This document shows, piece by piece, positions 1 through 4,084 of a DNA stretch of 6,278 nt (position 1 is its first letter; the number at the start of each line of letters is the position of its first letter). Origin of the DNA: Rhodobacteraceae bacterium UBA6273 (GTDB taxonomy: Bacteria; Pseudomonadota; Alphaproteobacteria; Rhodobacterales; Rhodobacteraceae); assembly GCA_002440625.1 (NCBI GenBank), contig DJUV01000351.1, positions 1 through 6,278 of the forward strand, in the 5' to 3' direction. Under the pieces are notes generated by a model. That model had not been told where the DNA came from. It saw only the letters and a list, made by a program, of their open reading frames with translations, and ran no database searches. A program made the position numbers and the translations under genes.

Positions 1-110
1 ACGTCGAGATAGGGCAGGATCAGCTTCTTCTTGATGAAGTCCCAGATGATCCGGGTCATCTCGTCGCCATCAAGCTCGACGACGGGGTTCGCTACCTTGA
101 TCTTCGACAT
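1..110 (-). CDS. icd: NADP-dependent isocitrate dehydrogenase, N-terminal part (cut by window edge)
   Basis: The reverse strand encodes the N-terminus [20 protein letters not shown], followed by [16 protein letters not shown] and then the window edge. I recognise this as the conserved start of the alphaproteobacterial/eukaryote-like homodimeric isocitrate dehydrogenase. The enzyme decarboxylates isocitrate to 2-oxoglutarate in the TCA cycle and makes NADPH in the cytoplasm. Only 36 codons plus two bases of a protein usually a little over 400 residues long are present, so no catalytic residues beyond this N-terminal motif can be checked. Two ATG codons lie side by side (113-111 and 110-108). 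I chose the second because the upstream GGAG (complement of 117-120) is then six bases away, whereas it would be only three from the first. The gene is divergent from the DUF2235 gene. Confidence 0.93.
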   Translation of the reverse strand, partial: MSKIKVANPVVELDGDEMTRIIWDFIKKKLILPYLD

Positions 111-174
111 CATGCACTCCGGTTATGGTGACTCGTTGCCGGTCACATAGCGGAAAACCGGGGGGCAGGGAAGA

Positions 175-190
175 TGGTATGCGGTGGTAT
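175..190. promoter_or_regulatory. Possible operator: TGGTAT direct repeat one helical turn apart
   Basis: Two TGGTAT hexamers at 175-180 and 185-190 are separated by GCGG, a 10-base period. The second runs into the palindrome GTATAC (187-192). They sit about 65 bases upstream of the icd start and 92 bases upstream of the DUF2235 start, in the only gap between these divergent genes. The spacing would put both copies on the same face of the helix, as expected for a dimer or tandem protein site. I found no convincing -35/-10 pair on either strand here, so neither the target promoter nor the regulator can be named. Chance occurrence is quite possible. Confidence 0.25.
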
Positions 191-281
191 ACAAAAATGC
201 CGCAACCGGAAGAGTTGCCAGATGGGCAGAGAGAGCGGACAATCGCCACATTCATAGCGCGAGTTTCAGCGAGGCATTCCC

Positions 282-1475
282 ATGAAGCGCATCGCGGTTT
301 TCTGCGACGGAACCTGGAACAAGGCCGATCAGCCGCATCCGACCAACGTGCGCAGGCTCGCCATGATGGTCCCGCCTGCCGGGCGGGACGGGGTGAAGCA
401 GGTTACGCTCTATTTCCAGGGTGTCGGCGTGCCGGAAAGCGGGACCTGGCTTCAGCGGCTGGACGAGAAGCTGTCCGGCGGCGCCATGGGGGTCGGGCTC
501 GACAACAAGATCGCGGTCGCCTACCTGCACCTCGGCCGCAACTACGAGCCGGGGGATGAGGTCTATATCTTCGGCTTTTCCCGCGGCGCCTATACCGCGC
601 GGTCGCTCGCCGGTCTGATCCGCAACGCCGGCCTGCCGCGCAACCCGTCGCCCGACCTCGTGCGCGAGTGTTTCGCCTACTACCGCGACCGAACCGACGA
701 TACAGCGCCGGGGAGCGAGGCGAGCATGGCGTTCCGCTACCGCGTCTCGCCGGGGATCACGACGGGCGACGAGGAGGTTGCGTGGCGCGCGGCTCGGGGT
801 CTTGTCGCCGGCCATCCCTTCCGCATCACCTACATGGGGGTCTGGGACACGGTGGGCGCGCTTGGCATCCCGTCGCATTGGGGTCTGCCCGCGCGGCTGA
901 TGAACGGCAAGTACCGCTTCCACGACACCGAGCTGTCGCGCAGCGTCAAATCGGCGCGCCATGCCGTCGCGATCGACGAGGAACGGCGCACCTTCGTGCC
1001 GACGCTCTGGACCAATCTCGCGAAGCTTCGGGCCGAGAACTCCGAAGGCGACTACCGTCAGGAATGGTTCGCCGGGGTCCACGGGTCGGTGGGTGGCGGT
1101 GGCGATATCGTGGCGCTGTCGGCACTGGCGCTTCTCTGGATCGCGGCCGGGGCGATGGCAGAGGGGCTGACCTTCGATACCGGGGCGCTGAAGGAGACGC
1201 AGCAGGGCTGCGACCTTCTCGGGCCGCTTTACAACCAGACGGCGAGCAAGTCGCTCTGGGAACGGGTTCTGGGGCTTGCCGGGGCTGCCCGCGAGGGGCC
1301 GGGCGAGGTCGGCATGGTCTCGCACCCCGCCATCGGGCGCTGGCGGGAGGAGCGTTTCCCGGCGGACTGGCAGGGCAAGGCCTACCGGCCCAAGACGCTG
1401 TCACCGCTGGATGGCGACCTTGGCCGGTTCGATCTGGCGGGCATCAGGGACTACCGCGACATCCGTATCGTTTAG
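282..1475 (+). CDS. DUF2235 family alpha/beta-hydrolase-like protein
   Basis: This 397-residue protein has the hallmarks of the DUF2235 family, the fold shared with type VI secretion phospholipase effectors of the Tle1 group. The N-terminus carries FCDGTWN (residues 7-13). The nucleophile elbow is GFSRGAYTAR, with Ser100 in GxSxG. GVWDTVGA contains Asp189, and EWFAGVHGSVGGG contains His267, so Ser100-Asp189-His267 is a likely catalytic triad. In many relatives the histidine motif reads close to H-S-D-V-GGG; here it reads H-G-S-V-GGG. There is no signal peptide or clear membrane segment, and no VgrG, PAAR or immunity-like gene adjacent, so a housekeeping cytoplasmic hydrolase is more likely than a secreted toxin. 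The substrate is unknown. The start is supported by GAGG at 271-274, seven bases upstream of the ATG. The gene converges on a four-gene minus-strand cluster, with 12 bases between the stop codons. Confidence 0.88.
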   Translation: MKRIAVFCDGTWNKADQPHPTNVRRLAMMVPPAGRDGVKQVTLYFQGVGVPESGTWLQRLDEKLSGGAMGVGLDNKIAVAYLHLGRNYEPGDEVYIFGFSRGAYTARSLAGLIRNAGLPRNPSPDLVRECFAYYRDRTDDTAPGSEASMAFRYRVSPGITTGDEEVAWRAARGLVAGHPFRITYMGVWDTVGALGIPSHWGLPARLMNGKYRFHDTELSRSVKSARHAVAIDEERRTFVPTLWTNLAKLRAENSEGDYRQEWFAGVHGSVGGGGDIVALSALALLWIAAGAMAEGLTFDTGALKETQQGCDLLGPLYNQTASKSLWERVLGLAGAAREGPGEVGMVSHPAIGRWREERFPADWQGKAYRPKTLSPLDGDLGRFDLAGIRDYRDIRIV

Positions 1476-1487
1476 CCACCACGCGTC

Positions 1488-1805
1488 TCAGCGGCAGTGC
1501 AAGAGGCCGCTCGCATCGCGGGCGCAGATCTTTCCGTCCCGCGTGCGGGTCAGGCCAAGGCCGTCGGCGGGGGGCAGGATGTTTCCCGAACGGTCGCGGG
1601 TGATGCCGGTTGCGTCGGTCTGGAAGTCGAAAGGGTTGCGACCGACCAAACCCCGGGCCGAGCCGGGGGCGCCGCCGGTGATGGCGCGGGGCAGGCCGGT
1701 GCCGGGGTTGAGGGTTCCGATGCAGATGCCGCCCGCGCAGGACTGCGCTCCGGCCACGGCTGTCGTGGCGAAGAGGAGAGTGGCCGTCAGCAGCGCGCGG
1801 CGCAT
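1488..1805 (-). CDS. Small exported protein with four cysteines, function unknown
   Basis: This 105-residue protein begins with a classical Sec signal peptide: MRR, a hydrophobic stretch of about 14 residues, then AVAGA followed by QS, which suggests signal peptidase I cleavage after Ala20. The mature part of about 85 residues has four cysteines (23, 28, 94, 104), two near each end, suggesting disulfide bonds in the periplasm. There is an internal similarity: GITRDRSGNIL (67-77) resembles GLTRTRDGKIC (84-94). The rest is rich in Gly and Pro with little predicted helix. I do not recognise a family. It is last in the minus-strand cluster, starting three bases after the HD gene stop, with only a weak GGGA ribosome site. 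The presence of a real signal peptide in this frame argues that it is a gene rather than a shadow. No lipobox cysteine follows the hydrophobic stretch at the expected place. Confidence 0.75.
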   Translation of the reverse strand: MRRALLTATLLFATTAVAGAQSCAGGICIGTLNPGTGLPRAITGGAPGSARGLVGRNPFDFQTDATGITRDRSGNILPPADGLGLTRTRDGKICARDASGLLHCR

Positions 1806-1808
1806 CGT

Positions 1809-2411
1809 CTACGTCCCGAAAAAGGCCTGCATCCTGACCCGGACATGATCCCAGAGCGCGGGCGCGCCGCGGGCGACCTTGGTGCCGACTCTGGTCTCCA
1901 CCTGATCGGGGGTGACATTGTACTCGATCCAGCTGCCGCCGCCGCTGGCGATGTTCTGAAGAACCGGCTGCACTCGGTCGAGCGACTTGGCGAAAACGGC
2001 ATCGGGCGTCTCGGCCGCCTCGAACTCTTCCCAGAGCGCGCGAAGATCGGCGCCCAAGTCCTTGGGCAGGAGGCCGAAGATGCGATCCGCCGCGCGGGCC
2101 TCGGCGGCGCGGGTTTCCTCCGAGCCATGGGCAGTGCCGTTCGCGGAATGGATCGGCACATCGCCGACGTCGATTTCGACGAGATCGTGAAGCAGGAGCA
2201 TGCGGATCACCCGGTCGATGCGGACGCCAGGTGCTGCCTGATCGGCGAGGATCAGGGCGTAAAGCGCCAGATGCCAGGAATGCTCGCCCGAGTTTTCGCG
2301 GCGGGAGCCGTCGCACAAGGGCGTCGCACGCAGAACTTGCTTCAGCCGGTCGGCCTCGTTCAGGAAGGCGATCTGGGCGGCGAGCCGCCCCGGATCTCCC
2401 CCCGACCTCAT
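1809..2411 (-). CDS. HD-domain phosphohydrolase (YfbR/HDDC2-like, possible 5'-nucleotidase)
   Basis: This 200-residue protein is a single HD domain. Expected metal ligands are visible in order: His44 in GEHSWHLALYALILA, the His75-Asp76 doublet in LLLHDLVEIDVGDVP, and Asp145 in AKSLDRVQPVLQN. Glu79 and Asp84, after the HD doublet, match positions conserved in YfbR-type enzymes. YfbR of E. coli removes phosphate from deoxynucleoside 5'-monophosphates, and the human relative HDDC2 belongs to the same broad group; the substrate here is an inference from family only. The length fits a stand-alone enzyme with no regulatory domain attached, and there is no signal peptide. The ATG overlaps the stop of the preceding 85-residue gene (shared ATGA), a usual sign of translational coupling; AAGG lies four bases upstream. 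The exported-protein gene follows three bases after the stop. Confidence 0.87.
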   Translation of the reverse strand: MRSGGDPGRLAAQIAFLNEADRLKQVLRATPLCDGSRRENSGEHSWHLALYALILADQAAPGVRIDRVIRMLLLHDLVEIDVGDVPIHSANGTAHGSEETRAAEARAADRIFGLLPKDLGADLRALWEEFEAAETPDAVFAKSLDRVQPVLQNIASGGGSWIEYNVTPDQVETRVGTKVARGAPALWDHVRVRMQAFFGT

Positions 2412-2665
2412 CCGACCTTGGGGGCGGTGGGGCGGGCAGCGGCATGGGCCGCCCGCGTCTGTTTCAGCCGGGCATTCAGGTGCGCGCGCGCCTTGGCCTC
2501 GGCGCGCTGGGCGCGGACGGCGGCCATATAGGCCTCCTGCAAGGCCGAGGAAGCGGCCTCGACGATCTTGTTGATCTCGTTGACGAGGCCATCGTCGCCG
2601 GTTTCGGCCACGGCCTTCAGCACATCCTCGGCCAGTCGGTTCCCAAGCTCTTCGGTCGTGGGCAT
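2408..2665 (-). CDS. Conserved-looking small helical protein, function unknown
   Basis: I do not recognise this 85-residue protein. It starts MPTTEELGNRLAEDVLKAVA and reads as almost entirely alpha-helical. An acidic first half (residues 1-37) leads to an Ala/Arg/Glu-rich amphipathic helix (about 39-76) that could form a coiled coil, then a short Pro/Lys tail. It has no cysteines, signal peptide or membrane segment. The reading frame extends upstream to an ATG at 2704, but that would overlap the end of the alpha/beta hydrolase gene by 35 bases. I prefer the ATG at 2665, four bases after the hydrolase stop, with GGTGA (including that stop) four bases upstream as the ribosome site. Its own stop overlaps the HD gene start by four bases. 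The tight packing on both sides is the main argument that it is real. A role alongside one of its enzyme neighbours is possible but unsupported. Confidence 0.72.
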   Translation of the reverse strand: MPTTEELGNRLAEDVLKAVAETGDDGLVNEINKIVEAASSALQEAYMAAVRAQRAEAKARAHLNARLKQTRAAHAAARPTAPKVG

Positions 2666-2669
2666 GGCG

Positions 2670-3329
2670 TCACCGTGTCTGTTCGCCGAGGCGGCGGCGG
2701 ACATAGTCCTGCACCGTCCCGATCATCGGCTGCATGTGCTTTTCCTCGTTCTCGAAGAAATGCCCGGCGCCTTCGACCTGATCATGGGTGATGGTGATGC
2801 CCTTCTGTTCGCGGAGCTTGCCGACAAGGCTGAGCGTATCCTTCGGCGGCGCCACCCGGTCGGCGGTGCCGTTGATGATGAGACCGGAGGAGGGGCAGGG
2901 CGCGAGGAAGGAGAAGTCGTACATGTTCGCCGGCGGCGACACCGAGATGAAGCCGGTGATCTCGGGCCGCCGCATCAGAAGCTGCATCCCGATCCAGGCG
3001 CCGAAGGAAAAGCCCGCGACCCAGCAGTGCTTGGAGTTGGGGTTCATCGCCTGCAGGTAATCGAGCGCCGAGGCGGCGTCGGAAAGTTCGCCGATACCCT
3101 GGTCGTATTCGCCCTGGCTGCGGCCGACGCCGCGGAAGTTGAAGCGGAGCACGGTGAAGCCAAGCTCATGGAAGGCATAGTGCAGCCGGTGCACCACACG
3201 GTTGTTCATCGTGCCGCCAAACTGCGGATGCGGATGCAGCACGATGGCGATCGGGGCGTCGGGTTGTTTCTGCGGATGGTAACGGCCTTCGAGACGACCC
3301 TCGGGGCCGGAGAAAATCACTTCGGGCAT
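2670..3329 (-). CDS. Alpha/beta hydrolase (COG2945-like, dienelactone-hydrolase-type fold)
   Basis: This 219-residue cytoplasmic protein is a compact alpha/beta hydrolase. The early strand motif LHPHPQFGGTMNNRVV (31-46) and FNFRGVGRSQGEYDQGIGE (63-81) are characteristic of the COG2945-type group. The nucleophile elbow is AGFSFGAWIG, with Ser108. NGTADRVAPP supplies Asp157 and EGAGHFF supplies His190, giving a complete Ser-Asp-His triad in the expected order and spacing. There is no cap insertion, signal peptide or membrane segment. An esterase or similar activity is likely, but the substrate is unknown. The start has AGAAGG six bases upstream. It is the first gene of the minus-strand cluster and its promoter must lie in the 178-base gap shared with the isc-suf operon; I could not identify a convincing -35/-10 pair on that strand. 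Confidence 0.88.
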   Translation of the reverse strand: MPEVIFSGPEGRLEGRYHPQKQPDAPIAIVLHPHPQFGGTMNNRVVHRLHYAFHELGFTVLRFNFRGVGRSQGEYDQGIGELSDAASALDYLQAMNPNSKHCWVAGFSFGAWIGMQLLMRRPEITGFISVSPPANMYDFSFLAPCPSSGLIINGTADRVAPPKDTLSLVGKLREQKGITITHDQVEGAGHFFENEEKHMQPMIGTVQDYVRRRLGEQTR

Positions 3330-3369
3330 CGTCTGCCTTCTCTCGTCACGGGGGCGGCTTCAGCGGTAA

Positions 3370-3384
3370 AATGGCGCGGCCATT
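3370..3384. repeat. Perfect inverted repeat AATGGC-GCG-GCCATT beside the iscR promoter
   Basis: The two 6-base arms (3370-3375 and 3379-3384) are exact reverse complements around a 3-base centre. The element ends two bases before the -35 hexamer of the proposed iscR promoter and lies 41 bases upstream of the alpha/beta hydrolase start. It could be an activator or repressor site serving either divergent unit. It has no T-run and is not in a terminator position. The protein that might bind it is unknown; the arm sequence is not one I can assign. Confidence 0.4.
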
Positions 3385-3385
3385 C

Positions 3386-3414
3386 TTGACTGATTTGCTC
3401 AGACACCCTAGAAC
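3386..3414 (+). promoter_or_regulatory. Sigma-70-type promoter of the iscR-suf operon
   Basis: TTGACT at 3386-3391 matches five of six bases of the -35 consensus. TAGAAC at 3409-3414 is an acceptable -10 box keeping the conserved first TA. The spacer is exactly 17 bases. The predicted transcription start is near 3421, leaving a leader of about 87 bases before iscR. A second possible -10, TAAATA at 3420-3425, lies just downstream but has no good -35 at the right distance. This is the best promoter-like match in the gap, and both of its hexamers are covered by candidate iron-responsive operator sequences. Confidence 0.7.
3387..3401. promoter_or_regulatory. TGA-N9-TCA element over the -35 box (Rrf2/RirA-type operator candidate)
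   Basis: TGA (3387-3389) and TCA (3399-3401) are separated by exactly nine bases, the layout of the iron-responsive operator bound by RirA, an Rrf2-family relative of IscR in rhizobia. The first half overlaps the -35 hexamer, so binding would block RNA polymerase. A nested CTGA-N5-TCAG palindrome (3390-3402) shares the right half, so the true half-sites are uncertain. Rhodobacterales have their own IscR-linked motif, the Iron-Rhodo-box; I do not remember its exact consensus well enough to score this site against it. Only six bases are defined, so the evidence is mostly position. Confidence 0.45.
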
Positions 3415-3421
3415 AGTTCTA
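3409..3421. promoter_or_regulatory. Irr/ICE-like palindrome TAGAAC-A-GTTCTA over the -10 box
   Basis: This is a perfect palindrome with 6-base arms around one central base, containing the complete -10 hexamer as its left arm. Extended to 3407-3423 it matches the Irr iron control element pattern TTTAGAA-N3-TTCTAAA at 12 of 14 defined positions; the only mismatches are the two outer left bases (CC instead of TT). Irr is a heme-responsive Fur-family regulator of alphaproteobacteria that represses iron-using genes under iron limitation. From memory, Irr has been linked to the isc-suf operon of Rhodobacter sphaeroides. Binding here would directly occlude the promoter. Confidence 0.65.
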
Positions 3422-3424
3422 AAT

Positions 3425-3441
3425 ACCGGCGGCGGGCCGGT
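3425..3441 (+). other. Hairpin at the start of the iscR leader
   Basis: ACCGGC (3425-3430) and GCCGGT (3436-3441) form a perfect 6-bp GC-rich stem with a 5-base loop GGCGG. It would begin about four bases after the predicted transcript start. No T-tract follows, so it is not an intrinsic terminator. Such a 5' hairpin could stabilise the transcript, or could simply reflect high GC content. A weaker second stem, GCCG with CGGC (3466-3469 and 3476-3479), lies further along the leader. Confidence 0.4.
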
Positions 3442-3507
3442 GACCGGGTGGGTTGGAGTTAAGCAGCCGCGCCCCCGGCGTCAATGTTTTTGCGGAGTCT
3501 TGACGCG

Positions 3508-3966
3508 ATGAAACTGTCCACGAAGGGACGTTATGCGATGGTGGCGCTGGCCGATCTGGCGACAGCGCGCGCCGATCAGCTGACCTCGCTCGCCGAAGTG
3601 TCGCGCCGGCAGGACATATCGCTTCCCTATCTCGAGCAGCTTTTCGTCAAGCTCCGTCGTGCGGGCCTCGTCGAATCGGTGCGGGGGCCGGGGGGCGGCT
3701 ACAAGCTCGCGCGCGAACCTCAGGAGATCCGCGTGAGCGAGGTGCTGGAGGCGGTCGACGAGACGGTGAGTGCCCTGCACACCGGCGCCGGCGCTTCGGG
3801 CGGCGTGTCGGGCAGCCGGGCGCAATCCTTGACTAACCGGCTTTGGGAAGGGCTTTCGGCGCAGGTCTATGTCTTTCTGCATCAGACCTCGCTCGCCGAT
3901 GTGATCGGCAACGGGTTGAAACCCTGCCCGGCGGTGCCGGTGCTTTTGCATGTGGTCGACGAATGA
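3508..3966 (+). CDS. iscR: Rrf2-family regulator IscR, cysteine-poor Rhodobacterales type
   Basis: This 152-residue DNA-binding protein matches E. coli IscR closely in the winged-helix region: MKLSTKGRYAMVALADLA (1-18), ISLPYLEQLFVKLRRAGLV (37-55) and SVRGPGGGYKLA (57-68). It should repress its own operon according to cluster or iron status. The usual [2Fe-2S] ligand segment is altered. Where E. coli IscR has Cys92, Cys98, Cys104 and His107, this protein has a Gly/Ala/Ser-rich stretch (residues 90-108) with no cysteine, and Asn110 at about the His107 position. The only cysteine is Cys140, in GLKPCPAVP near the C-terminus. This fits the R. sphaeroides IscR described as having an unusual cluster ligation. 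I chose the ATG at 3508, which gives the family N-terminus MKLSTKGRYA; GGAG lies ten bases upstream. An in-frame ATG at 3484 would add eight residues but has no ribosome site. It is the first gene of the isc-suf operon. Confidence 0.95.
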   Translation: MKLSTKGRYAMVALADLATARADQLTSLAEVSRRQDISLPYLEQLFVKLRRAGLVESVRGPGGGYKLAREPQEIRVSEVLEAVDETVSALHTGAGASGGVSGSRAQSLTNRLWEGLSAQVYVFLHQTSLADVIGNGLKPCPAVPVLLHVVDE

Positions 3967-4020
3967 CGTCGGCGTTGCATATCGCGGCGCGTTCCGCGCC
4001 ATTCCTTTCCTCTCGCCTCC

Positions 4021-4079
4021 GCCATGCGGCTTCGGCTCGGCGGGCCTCCGGCGGGAGTATTTTGGGACAGAAAGTGGGG
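4021..4079 (+). repeat. Probable Rhodobacterales intergenic repeat between iscR and the desulfurase gene
   Basis: The 118-base gap 3967-4084 is long for two genes of one operon and has no good reading frame of its own. Its second half contains GGGCCTCCGGCGGGAGTATT (4042-4061) followed by a TTGGGACAGAAAG-like tail. From memory, very similar CCTCCGGCGGG-(A/G)-TATTT-purine-rich sequences recur between genes in many Rhodobacteraceae genomes. A small hairpin CTCC-GGCG-GGAG (4046-4057) is present at its core. The purine-rich tail runs into the GGGGAAGG ribosome site of the next gene. The copy number in this genome cannot be seen from one window. Confidence 0.5.
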
Positions 4080-4084
4080 AAGGC

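Noticed and set aside
252..1325. Minus-strand frame of 357 codons opposite the DUF2235 gene
   Set aside because: Antisense shadow of a gene with clear catalytic motifs; no recognisable domain and low-complexity composition.
282..1475. DUF2235 gene as a type VI secretion lipase effector
   Set aside because: The family link to Tle1 is real, but there is no secretion, VgrG, PAAR or immunity gene nearby and no targeting domain, so nothing here supports an effector role.
1517..1543. CGCGGG/CCCGCG inverted repeat as a terminator for the convergent genes
   Set aside because: The 15-base loop is long, no T-tract follows on either strand, and it lies inside the exported-protein coding sequence; likely a GC-rich coincidence.
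1444..2531. Long overlapping frames on both strands (plus 1497-2531, minus 1444-2445) across the HD and exported-protein genes
   Set aside because: Both have the Arg/Ala/Gly/Pro-rich composition of shadow frames, while the genes at 1488-1805 and 1809-2411 show a signal peptide and HD motifs respectively.
2666..2704. Upstream ATG at 2704 for the 85-residue protein
   Set aside because: It would overlap the hydrolase coding end by 35 bases and add a low-complexity Ala/Ser segment. The ATG at 2665 gives a normal four-base gap with an SD-like GGTGA.
3484..3507. Upstream ATG at 3484 for iscR
   Set aside because: No ribosome site precedes it, and IscR proteins begin at the MKLSTKGRYA-type sequence encoded from 3508.
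3500..3536. TTGACG at 3500-3505 as a second promoter near the iscR start
   Set aside because: No acceptable -10 box at 16-18 bases; the first TTATGC-like hexamer is 25 bases away.
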